A stretch of 64,000 bases of DNA. Origin: Bacteroidales bacterium (lineage in GTDB: Bacteria; Bacteroidota; Bacteroidia; Bacteroidales; P3). How positions within the stretch are numbered: the first letter of the stretch is position 1; the number at the start of each line of letters is the position of its first letter. The notes under the pieces were generated by a model that was not told the origin of the DNA, did no database searches, and saw nothing but the letters and a program-made list of their open reading frames with translations. This document shows, in pieces, positions 45,735 to 53,189 of this stretch. Location of the stretch: contig JAFXAA010000031.1 in the NCBI GenBank assembly GCA_017522105.1, positions 1 to 64,000 on the forward strand. Direction: 5' to 3'. The translations under genes were made by a program, and so were the position numbers.

Positions 45735-46172
45735 TCACAACTCATACGGCGGCCCTGCCGTGATTCCCACGCCCGTCTCCTTCAGGTCCTCAGCTATCTG
45801 CGACATCTTGACGCTCTGCTGATACTGCTTCTGCATCTGTATGCGCTGCTCGCGCAGGTAGTTGATGCGCTCCTCGGTGGCAAGCTTTTCGCGGCTCATG
45901 CTCTCTATGCGGTAGCGGTTGCCGATAATCAGGAGCAGGTACAGCAAGCAGAGCAGCAGCAGCGGTATCTGGCGCAGCACCAGCTTGTCGGCCAGCAGGT
46001 CGCCCCCGAGCAGGCGCCCGAGGCCGCGTGCAGCCTTGTCGGCGCGCCCCTTCTTGCGGGGCTTTGCCTCCTCGGCGGCGACAGGCTCGGAGGCCACCGT
46101 CTCCACGACAGGTTCCTCGACCTTCGCCTTAGGCTCTTCCGCAGCCTGTTTCTCTCTGAACTTGTTGCCCAT
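45735..46172 (-). CDS. FtsL-like bitopic division protein
   Basis: The 145-residue protein has an N-terminal acidic and Ala/Lys-rich cytoplasmic part (about 65 residues), one membrane helix (LVLRQIPLLLLCLLYLLLII, about 66-85), and a short periplasmic coiled-coil-like part (EKLATEERINYLREQRIQMQKQY). Size, topology and place between rsmH and ftsI identify it as the FtsL-equivalent, although FtsL sequences diverge too far for a sequence-only call. Its start lies 17 bp from the rsmH stop, across a 7-bp repeat tract. Confidence 0.82.
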   Translation of the reverse strand: MGNKFREKQAAEEPKAKVEEPVVETVASEPVAAEEAKPRKKGRADKAARGLGRLLGGDLLADKLVLRQIPLLLLCLLYLLLIIGNRYRIESMSREKLATEERINYLREQRIQMQKQYQQSVKMSQIAEDLKETGVGITAGPPYEL

Positions 46173-46187
46173 ATATCAACTATCCGT

Positions 46188-46229
46188 TTTCAACTCTCCA
46201 CTTTCAACTTTCCACTCTCTACTCGCTCC
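46188..46229. repeat. 7-bp tandem repeat over the rsmH stop
   Basis: Six 7-bp units (TTTCAAC, TCTCCAC, TTTCAAC, TTTCCAC, TCTCTAC, TCGCTCC) encode the last rsmH residues (ERVESGKLKVES) and include its stop codon at 46190-46192. Confidence 0.85.
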
Positions 46230-47149
46230 CCCACCCTGAGCCTCGCGCTGCGGGCGCGGCTGTTGGCGGCCACTTCCTCGGGCGATGCCGCAAGGCTCGC
46301 CAGCTGCTTCAGCGGCACCAACGGGTTGCCGTAAAAATCCTTCTCCACCACACCCTCGAAATTGCCGCTGCGCATGAAGTTCTTGACCAGGCGGTCTTCG
46401 AGCGAATGGTAGCTGATGACCACCAGGCGGCCGCCCGGCGGCAGCAGTTCCACAGCCTGCGACAGCATCTCGCGCAGGGCGTCAAGCTCGCCGTTCACCT
46501 CTATGCGCAGAGCCTGGAAGAGCATGGCCAGGTACTTGTTCTCCATGCCACGCGGCAGGTGGTGGCTCACAGCCTCCTTCAGGTCGGTGGTCGTCACGAT
46601 GTCGCGACGCTCGCCGCCCGTCCTCCACCTCACTATGGCCCGTGCCATCTGCCTGGCGTTGGGCAGCTCGCCGTAGAGGCGCAGCACGCGTGCCAACTCC
46701 TCCTCGTCGGCACCGTTCACAAGGTCGCGCGCCGTGGTGGCGGCGCGGCGGTCCATGCGCAAGTCCAACGCACCCTCGAAACGAGTGGAAAAGCCGCGCT
46801 CGGCCACGTCGAACTGGTGGCTGCTCACCCCAAGGTCGGCCAGCAGGCCGTCGATGCGGCGCACACCGTGCAGCCGCAGGTAGCTCTTCAGGTAGCGGAA
46901 GTTCTCGCCGATGAAAGTAAAGCGTGCATCGCTCTCCACTCTCCACTCTCCACTTTCCACCCGCTTGGCGGCATCCTCGTCCTGGTCGAAAGCCACGAGG
47001 TGCCCCTCAGGACCCAGACGCTCCATGATGGCACGCGAATGGCCGCCGCCGCCGAAGGTGACGTCGACATAGGTGCCGTCGGGGCGGATGTTCAAACCGT
47101 CCACCGCCTCGGCAAGCATCACGGGTCTATGGTACTCAAATTCTTGCAT
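46190..47149 (-). CDS. rsmH: 16S rRNA m4C1402 methyltransferase with repeat insertion
   Basis: Methylates N4 of C1402 in 16S rRNA. The 319-residue protein has HRPVMLAEAVDGL, the SAM loop VDVTFGGGGHSRAI, FDQDEDA, LADLGVSSHQFD, FSTRFEGALDLRMD and VISYHSLEDRLVKNFM. ATG 47149 is preferred; an upstream ATG at 47218 lies deep in mraZ. Two 7-bp repeat tracts are coded: an internal one giving RVESGEWRVES (46933-46960) between the SAM-binding Asp and the next strand, and one forming the C-terminus. Overlaps the mraZ 3' end by 14 bp. Confidence 0.95.
   Translation of the reverse strand: MQEFEYHRPVMLAEAVDGLNIRPDGTYVDVTFGGGGHSRAIMERLGPEGHLVAFDQDEDAAKRVESGEWRVESDARFTFIGENFRYLKSYLRLHGVRRIDGLLADLGVSSHQFDVAERGFSTRFEGALDLRMDRRAATTARDLVNGADEEELARVLRLYGELPNARQMARAIVRWRTGGERRDIVTTTDLKEAVSHHLPRGMENKYLAMLFQALRIEVNGELDALREMLSQAVELLPPGGRLVVISYHSLEDRLVKNFMRSGNFEGVVEKDFYGNPLVPLKQLASLAASPEEVAANSRARSARLRVGERVESGKLKVES
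46933..46960. repeat. 7-bp tandem repeat inside rsmH
   Basis: Four 7-bp units (TCTCCAC three times, TTTCCAC once; GTGGAGA on the coding strand) sit inside the rsmH frame and encode ESGEWRVES. A change of one unit would shift the frame. Confidence 0.9.
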
Positions 47150-47624
47150 CGCTCTCGACTGGTCCTTTGCCCTCCGCGTCCACGCGGCGGCCCAGCAGCT
47201 CCTCTGCGCGCTCCGCATAGTCGCCGCCGGCTTCTTCCATCTTGTCGTAGGTCTTGCGGTCCCAGAGCTCGATGAACTTGCCAGTCGATTGCAGCACCAC
47301 CTCTTTGGCCTCGGCCACCACTGCTTTCTGCTCGGCGGGAATCAGGAGCCGGTCGTTGGTGTCCAGCTCGATGATGTTGCCCTCCGTCAGCTTGCGCAGC
47401 AAGTCGCGGTCTTCGCGGCGGTAAGGATTCAGGCGTTCCTGCAGTTTCTCCACTTCCTCCCTGAAACTGGCGTAAGTCCACAGCTCCAAACACTCGGCAT
47501 AGACACTGCGGCGGATGACGAAACGCCCGTCCTCGGTCTCCAGCTGCCTCTTCAGGGCAATTGGGAACTTGAAGCGACCGTTCGAGTCCACCTTACAGTA
47601 TTCTTTTCCAAGTATTAAGACCAT
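47136..47624 (-). CDS. mraZ: Transcriptional regulator MraZ
   Basis: DNA-binding regulator of the dcw operon it heads. The 162-residue protein has two SpoVT/AbrB-like MraZ repeats: KVDSNGRFKFPIALKRQLE near the N-terminus and IIELDTNDRLLIPAEQKAV in the second half. The ATG at 47624 (MVLILGKEY) follows AGGTGG; an in-frame GTG at 47630 is an alternative. It is the first gene of the cluster. No MraZ-binding box array (repeated GTGGG) is obvious upstream, but GTAGGTGG overlaps the start. Confidence 0.93.
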   Translation of the reverse strand: MVLILGKEYCKVDSNGRFKFPIALKRQLETEDGRFVIRRSVYAECLELWTYASFREEVEKLQERLNPYRREDRDLLRKLTEGNIIELDTNDRLLIPAEQKAVVAEAKEVVLQSTGKFIELWDRKTYDKMEEAGGDYAERAEELLGRRVDAEGKGPVESDARI

Positions 47625-47970
47625 TTCCACCTACTTTTTTTCAGGTTGTAAAATTACGAAGAAATTTCCAATTACTGCCTAAAAATTACTTTTTTTGTTT
47701 TTTTTATCCTTTTTTTGTTGTTCATAACCCTTAACGCAACTTCGCCGAAAAAGTTTCACTTTGCCGAAAATTTATTTTTACAAGACTGTATCACAGCTAT
47801 TTGTATTGTCAAAAATCTTCCGCTCCGCTCGCGCCGCGCCGCCACCGGATGCTGTTGATAAAAAAACGCCCGCCAACCACCACTCCGTCATCCCCTCGCC
47901 ACCATCTCTTCTCCTCCTTTTCGCCTCCGCCTCCCGCCCTTTCCCCTACGGAGTCCCTACGGCCCCGCTA
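47625..47970. other. Gene-free spacer upstream of mraZ
   Basis: The first about 140 bp are AT-rich (T-runs on the plus strand) and should hold the mraZ/dcw promoter on the minus strand; a TAATTTTA string near 47649-47656 (minus) is a weak -7 candidate. The part 47820-47940 is GC-rich, with no gene and no clear element. Confidence 0.5.
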
Positions 47971-48070
47971 CGGCTGTTCTACGGTTGTTTAACGGTTGTT
48001 CTACGGTTGTTCTACGGTTTTAACCGTAGAACAACCGTAGAACAACCGTTAAACAACCGTAGAACAGCCG
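47971..48070. repeat. Perfect 49-bp inverted repeat made of 11-bp units (copy 4)
   Basis: Bases 47971-48019 and 48022-48070 are exact reverse complements over 49 bp, with a 2-base centre. Each arm is about four and a half 11-bp units of the form ACGGTTGTTCT; one unit carries a variant (TTTA for TTCT) matched exactly in the other arm, so the arms have been kept identical. It is preceded by CCCTACGGAGT-type units (47945-47970). It lies between the divergent mraZ and DPP7 genes. Confidence 0.97.
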
Positions 48071-48117
48071 CACGGGAGTGATGGCAGCAGCATGGCTGCC
48101 GAAGCGGAAAACGAAAC

Positions 48118-48144
48118 AAAAAGTGCGCCGAATGGCACTTTTTT
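48118..48144. terminator. Bidirectional terminator-like hairpin upstream of the DPP7 promoter
   Basis: AAAAAGTGC (48118-48126) pairs with GCACTTTTT (48135-48143) around an 8-base loop, giving A- and T-runs on both sides. It lies directly before the -33 element of the DPP7 gene. Confidence 0.5.
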
Positions 48145-48145
48145 C

Positions 48146-48176
48146 TTTGCCACATTGAGAAAAAGTCGTATCTTTG
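48146..48176 (+). promoter_or_regulatory. Promoter of the DPP7-rpoN unit
   Basis: TTTG at 48146-48149 and TATCTTTG at 48169-48176 are 19 bp apart, a near-perfect Bacteroidota promoter. The ATG follows at 48224. Confidence 0.85.
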
Positions 48177-48223
48177 CATTTTGTAAATACACGGGCAAAA
48201 CAACAATAAATAAAAATAATACA

Positions 48224-50383
48224 ATGAAAATTCGCACTTTAATCGTAACAATGGCCCTTGCGCTGATGCTGCCCACGGCAGCCCGCGCCGACGAGGGCAT
48301 GTGGCTTCTGTCACTAATCGGAAAGAACTACAGCGACATGCAGAAGGCTGGCTTCAAGCTGACGCCCGAGGACATCTACAGCGTCAACCAGAGCTGCCTG
48401 AAGGATGCCATCGTGGGCCTCGGCCGCGAGGGGCGTCCCTTCAGCCACTTCTGCACGGGCGAGATCATCAGCAAGCAGGGCCTGGTGAGCACCAACCACC
48501 ACTGCGGCTACGGCTACCTGCAGAGCCACTCCACCGTGGAGCACGACTACCTGCGCGACGGCTTCTGGGCCTACACCCTGGACCAGGAGCTGCCCAACCC
48601 GGGCCTCACGGCCTCGGTGCTGGTGCGCATGGAGGATGTCACCGACAAGGTGAAGGAAGCCCTGAGCGACGACATGAGCGAGGGCGACCGCGAGGCGGCC
48701 ATCAACAAGGTGTGTGACGAGATTGCCGACGCCGCACGCGAGGGCAAGGGCATCGACGCCAAGGTGATACCGATGTTCAACGGCAACCAGTTCTTCCTCT
48801 TCGTGCACAAAATCTACAAGGACGTGCGCCTCGTGGGCGCTCCCCCATCGTCGATGGGCAAGTTCGGCGGCGACACCGACAACTGGTCGTGGCCCCGTCA
48901 CACCTGCGACTTCAGCATGTTCCGCATCTACACCGACAAGGATGGCAACCCCGCCCCCTACAGCAAGGAGAACATACCCCTGCAGCCTAAGCACCACCTG
49001 CCCGTGAGCGCAGGCGAGCTGAAAGACGGCGACTTCGCCATGGTCATGGGCTTCCCCGGCACCACCGACCACTTCCTCACCAGCTACGGTCTGGAGGAGA
49101 CGATGAACATCACCAACAAGCTGCGCTACGAGATACGCACCGTGAAGATCAACATCCTGCGCGAGGAGATGGCCGCCAGCCAGCAGACGCGCATCAAATA
49201 CGCTTCGAAGTACGCCAGCTGCTCCAACTACTGGAAGTACAGCAACGAGCAGAACAAGGCTCTGAAGGCCCTGAACACCATGGGGCTGAAGAAAGAGGTG
49301 GAGAAGGAGTACAGCGAGTGGGCACGCAGCCACGCCCCCAAATACGGCCGCGCCCTTGGCCTCATAGAGAAAGGCTACGCCGACCGCGCCAAGGTGGAGG
49401 AAGCCAACCAGTATGTGCTGGAAGGCCTGCTGACGGGCCCCGAGGCCCCGATGATGGCAGCACGCCTGGGTTCCAGCTTCATGAAAGACCTTGAGAAAGA
49501 CAAGAACGCCGACCTGGGCCGCTACGAGAACTATGTGGCGGGCTTCTTCAAGGACTATGACGAACAGGTGGACCGCCGCCTGACGGCAGCCCTCTTCGGC
49601 TATGTCTACGCCCACATCAATCCCGAAATCTGCCCCGAGTTCCTCAAGACCGCCCAAAAGAAATACAAGGGCGACTGGGAGAAGTACACCAACGACCTCT
49701 ACGGCAAGAGTATCTTCGCCAACGAGGAGACCGTGGGACGCTTCATGAACAAGCCCAACCTCAAGCAGCTGCAGAAAGACCCCCTGTTTGCCGCCGGCAA
49801 GGAGGCCCTGGAGCTCTACTTCAGCCTTGACGACCAAGTGTCGCAGGAGAGCAAGGACGGCCTGCAGCGCGGCATACGCGACTTCACCGACGGTGTGCTG
49901 CAGATGAACGAGGGCAAGAAGCTCATGTCGCCCGACGCCAACAGCACCATACGCCTCACCTACGGCAACGTGATGAGCTACGAGCCCAAGGACGGCGTCA
50001 CCTACCACCACTACACCACCATGAAGGGCGTCATAGAGAAGGAAGACCCGACGAGCAGCGAGTTCGCCGTGCCGGAGCGTCTGAAGAAGCTCTACAATGC
50101 CAAGGAGTTCGGCCCCTACACCAACAAGAAGGGCGAGATGCCCACATGCTTCATCACCAACAACGACATCACCGGCGGCAACAGCGGCTCGCCCGTCATC
50201 AACGCCAATGGCGTGCTGATAGGCCTGGCCTTCGACGGCAACAGCGAGGCCATGAGCGGCGACATCGACTTCGAGGAGAACCTGCAGCGCTGCATCTGCC
50301 TCGACAGCCGCTACATGCTCTGGGTCATCGACGTCTATGCCGGCGCCAAGAACCTCATCGAGGAGATGGACATCGTCAGATAA
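48224..50383 (+). CDS. S46 family dipeptidyl peptidase, DPP7-like
   Basis: The 719-residue periplasmic serine exopeptidase removes N-terminal dipeptides for peptide nutrition. It has a signal peptide (MKIRTLIVTMALALMLPTAA, ending ARA), mature N-terminus DEGMWLL, catalytic-His region STNHHCGYG (about residues 89-97) and nucleophile Ser in TGGNSGSPV (about 654). The specificity position in LAFDGNSEAMSGDI is Gly, as in DPP7 (hydrophobic P1), not Arg as in DPP11 (acidic P1). Ser replaces the usual Trp two residues on. ATG 48224 is chosen for the signal peptide and promoter. The next gene, rpoN, begins 7 bp later. Confidence 0.93.
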   Translation: MKIRTLIVTMALALMLPTAARADEGMWLLSLIGKNYSDMQKAGFKLTPEDIYSVNQSCLKDAIVGLGREGRPFSHFCTGEIISKQGLVSTNHHCGYGYLQSHSTVEHDYLRDGFWAYTLDQELPNPGLTASVLVRMEDVTDKVKEALSDDMSEGDREAAINKVCDEIADAAREGKGIDAKVIPMFNGNQFFLFVHKIYKDVRLVGAPPSSMGKFGGDTDNWSWPRHTCDFSMFRIYTDKDGNPAPYSKENIPLQPKHHLPVSAGELKDGDFAMVMGFPGTTDHFLTSYGLEETMNITNKLRYEIRTVKINILREEMAASQQTRIKYASKYASCSNYWKYSNEQNKALKALNTMGLKKEVEKEYSEWARSHAPKYGRALGLIEKGYADRAKVEEANQYVLEGLLTGPEAPMMAARLGSSFMKDLEKDKNADLGRYENYVAGFFKDYDEQVDRRLTAALFGYVYAHINPEICPEFLKTAQKKYKGDWEKYTNDLYGKSIFANEETVGRFMNKPNLKQLQKDPLFAAGKEALELYFSLDDQVSQESKDGLQRGIRDFTDGVLQMNEGKKLMSPDANSTIRLTYGNVMSYEPKDGVTYHHYTTMKGVIEKEDPTSSEFAVPERLKKLYNAKEFGPYTNKKGEMPTCFITNNDITGGNSGSPVINANGVLIGLAFDGNSEAMSGDIDFEENLQRCICLDSRYMLWVIDVYAGAKNLIEEMDIVR

Positions 50384-50390
50384 AGAAGGC

Positions 50391-52679
50391 ATGAAACAAA
50401 TCCAGCGACAGCAACTGCAGCAGAAACTATCGCCTCAGCAGATACAGCTGATGCGGCTGCTGCAGTTGCCTGTCACCGAGCTGGAGCAGGCCATCAAGGA
50501 GGAGGTGGAGAAAAACCCCCTGCTGGAGGCCGAAGTGCAAGACGAGACGCCCCTGCCACAGTCCGACAACCGCTCGGATTGGGACAGCGACGAGGACGAG
50601 GACTACGAGTACGACTACCACGAACATCAGGAAGGCGACCCCAACGAAACGCGCCGCGAGTTCGTGGTGAGCGACAGCCAGACGGCATCGGAGCGCCTCA
50701 TGCAGCAGCTCTCATTGCGCCACATGACCGAACGCCAGGAGAAGATAGCCACCGAGCTGGTGGGCACCCTCGACGATGCCGGCTACCTGGGGCGCGACCT
50801 GGCACTAATCACCAACGACCTGGCATTCCGCCAAGGCATAGACGCCACGCAGGAAGAAGTGGAGGAGGTGCTGCACATCATACAGAGCCTCGACCCCGCA
50901 GGCATAGGAGCCCGCAGCCTGCAGGAATGCCTGTTGCTGCAGATGGAACGCCAGCATCCGGCAGACAGCACGCGGCAGACGGCCATAGCCGTGCTGCGCG
51001 ACCACTTCGACGACTTCGCCAACCACCGCTACGAACACATCTGCCAAGCCCTCGGCATAGGCAACGACGAGATGGAGGCCGCCGCCAACGCCATCCGGAA
51101 CCTCAACCCCAAGCCCCTGGGTTCGGACAGCGAGGACAACGACACCGCGGCCTACGTCATACCAGACATAGTGCTCACACAGCACGAAGGACAACTCAGC
51201 TTCTACGTCAACGACAGCTACCTGCCACGGCTGAGCCTCAACACCTACTACACCGACATGCTTGCCGCCATGGAGAAGAACGGCGGCGACCGCGAGACGG
51301 TGCGCTTCCTGCGCTCCAAACAAGGCGACGCGCAAGGCTTCATAGACATGCTGCAACAACGCCACGACACCATCGTACGTGTGATGCACTATATTGTGAA
51401 GCACCAACGCCGCTTCCTGCTCAGCGGCAACCCCGACCTGCTGGTGCCCATGCGCCAGCGCGAAGTGGCCGAAGCCACCGGACTCGACATCAGCACGGTG
51501 AGCCGCATGGCCAACAGCAAGTACCTGCAGACAGACTTTGGCACCATCCCCCTCAAGGAATGCTTCTCGAAAGGCATGTCCACAGACGGTGGCGAAGAGG
51601 TGGCCGTTGAGACAATAAAGCAATACCTCTCCGACACCATTGCCGCCGAGGACAAGCACGCACCGCTGTCCGACGATGCCATCACCAAGCTCTTCAACGA
51701 GAAAGGCCTGCCCATAGCCCGCCGCACGGTGGCCAAATACCGCGAACAGCTGGGCATACCGGTGGCGCGCCTGCGCCGCACGCTGGTGCTGCTGCTGGCA
51801 ATGCTGGCGTCCTATGGCGCACAAGGTCAGATGTCATACTATGACAGCATCATAGCCGCCCGCATGGAGAAGGCCGCCCGCATCGAAAGCGCCGTCAAGC
51901 CGCTACCGGCACCGAAAGCCGCCAAAGCTGCAGCGGCCAAGGCTGCACCGCAACCAAAAGCGGCGCCGCAGCGCCAACACGCAGAAAGCTCCGCCACCGA
52001 GACACCCTCACTGACGCCCATCGAGGCCTTCATGGTGCCGATGTGGTACGACGGTTTTCCGCGCAACCGCGTAAACCCGCACGGCAAGACAATGGTCAGC
52101 ATGCTGCCCGACGAGATTAACCTGGTGCTGATAAAAGACACCGCAGACTTCTGCTTCCCCGTGAAGAACACGAAGACCAGCCCCTACGGATGGCGCTGGC
52201 GCCGCGGGCACCACGGCGTGGACATACGTCTGCGCACCGGCGACCCCATACACGCGGCCTTCGGCGGCACGGTGCGTGTGGCATCGCGCATGGGCGGTTA
52301 TGGCAACTGCGTGGTGCTGCGCCACCCCAACGGACTTGAGACGCTCTACGGACACCTCTCAAAAATCAACGTCAAACACGGCCAGCAGGTGGCCGCTGGC
52401 GACGTGATAGGCCTCGGCGGCAGCACCGGCAACAGCACCGGCCCGCACCTGCACTTCGAGTGCCGCTTCCTCTACCAGACTTTCGACCCAGAATGGATAC
52501 TGGACTTCAGCAACTATTCCCTGCGCACGCGACGCCTGCACCTCGACAAAAGCTACTTCGGCATCCGCCAGCCCCGCAAGGGCGAGGAGCTGCAATACAA
52601 GGCCGACAACAGCATCATACGCGAGAGCAAGAAGAACCGCAAGGCACAGGCAACAACCATCAACCCAAAAGACTTTTAA
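50391..52679 (+). CDS. rpoN: Sigma-54 factor fused in frame to a secreted-type M23 metallopeptidase
   Basis: This single 762-residue frame first encodes a complete sigma-54: Gln/Leu-rich region I (QQLQQKLSPQQIQLMRLLQL), an acidic region II (about residues 55-85), the core-binding domain, the helix-turn-helix region and the RpoN box ARRTVAKYRE at about 443-452. Sigma-54 normally stops soon after. Here IPVARLRR is followed without a stop by TLVLLLAMLASYGAQGQ (464-480), which reads as a signal peptide or membrane helix. Then come an Ala/Lys/Pro linker and an M23 (LytM) domain with zinc residues H607 and D611 (HHGVD) and H686-L-H688. An in-frame GTG at 51762 would give a normal secreted M23 preprotein (n-region VARLRR), so nested initiation is possible. 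The neighbours are DPP7 upstream and ribH 2 bp downstream. Confidence 0.88.
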   Translation: MKQIQRQQLQQKLSPQQIQLMRLLQLPVTELEQAIKEEVEKNPLLEAEVQDETPLPQSDNRSDWDSDEDEDYEYDYHEHQEGDPNETRREFVVSDSQTASERLMQQLSLRHMTERQEKIATELVGTLDDAGYLGRDLALITNDLAFRQGIDATQEEVEEVLHIIQSLDPAGIGARSLQECLLLQMERQHPADSTRQTAIAVLRDHFDDFANHRYEHICQALGIGNDEMEAAANAIRNLNPKPLGSDSEDNDTAAYVIPDIVLTQHEGQLSFYVNDSYLPRLSLNTYYTDMLAAMEKNGGDRETVRFLRSKQGDAQGFIDMLQQRHDTIVRVMHYIVKHQRRFLLSGNPDLLVPMRQREVAEATGLDISTVSRMANSKYLQTDFGTIPLKECFSKGMSTDGGEEVAVETIKQYLSDTIAAEDKHAPLSDDAITKLFNEKGLPIARRTVAKYREQLGIPVARLRRTLVLLLAMLASYGAQGQMSYYDSIIAARMEKAARIESAVKPLPAPKAAKAAAAKAAPQPKAAPQRQHAESSATETPSLTPIEAFMVPMWYDGFPRNRVNPHGKTMVSMLPDEINLVLIKDTADFCFPVKNTKTSPYGWRWRRGHHGVDIRLRTGDPIHAAFGGTVRVASRMGGYGNCVVLRHPNGLETLYGHLSKINVKHGQQVAAGDVIGLGGSTGNSTGPHLHFECRFLYQTFDPEWILDFSNYSLRTRRLHLDKSYFGIRQPRKGEELQYKADNSIIRESKKNRKAQATTINPKDF

Positions 52680-52681
52680 GC

Positions 52682-53179
52682 ATGACCGAGAAGAAAACCA
52701 ATCTCTCAGACTACAACCGCGACGCCGTGCCCGACGGCAGCAAATACCGCATAGGCGTCATAGCCGCCGAATGGAACCCCACTGTGACCGACGCCATGCT
52801 CAATGGCGCCGTGGAGACCCTCGCGGCCAACGGAGTGAAAGAGGAAAACATCATGGTGAAACGCGTGCCGGGCACCTTCGAGCTCAGCTCGGCAGCCGAC
52901 ATGATGCTGCGCCACTGCCTCCTTGACGCCGTGATATGCATAGGCTGCGTCATACAGGGCGAGACACGGCACTTTGAGTTCATCTGCCAGGCAGTGTCGC
53001 AGGGGCTCACCAACGTGGCTGTCAAACACGAGCGCCCAGTCATTTTCAGCGTCCTCACCACCGACACCATGCAGCAGGCCCTCGACCGCGCAGGCGGCAA
53101 ACACGGCAACAAAGGCGTAGAAGGCGCCGTGACCGCACTGAAGATGTGCGCCTACAGAGAGTCGCTAAACAATAACTAA
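52682..53179 (+). CDS. ribH: 6,7-dimethyl-8-ribityllumazine synthase
   Basis: Penultimate enzyme of riboflavin synthesis; condenses the ribitylamino-pyrimidine with dihydroxybutanone phosphate. The 165-residue protein has the family landmarks GVIAAEWNPTVTDAML, VPGTFELSSAADMML, VICIGCVIQGETRHFEFIC (His of the active site) and GLTNVAVKHERPVIFSVLTTDT (read 53008-53070). ATG 52682 lies 2 bp after the sigma-54/M23 stop. Confidence 0.96.
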   Translation: MTEKKTNLSDYNRDAVPDGSKYRIGVIAAEWNPTVTDAMLNGAVETLAANGVKEENIMVKRVPGTFELSSAADMMLRHCLLDAVICIGCVIQGETRHFEFICQAVSQGLTNVAVKHERPVIFSVLTTDTMQQALDRAGGKHGNKGVEGAVTALKMCAYRESLNNN

Positions 53180-53189
53180 AACAAGCATC

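Noticed and set aside
48224-50383. DPP11 (Asp/Glu-specific) assignment for the S46 peptidase
   Set aside because: The specificity position in FDGNSEAM is Gly, which fits DPP7; DPP11 has Arg there.
48314-50392. 692-codon minus-strand frame opposite the DPP7-like peptidase
   Set aside because: Shadow of a conserved S46 gene that has promoter, signal peptide and catalytic residues.
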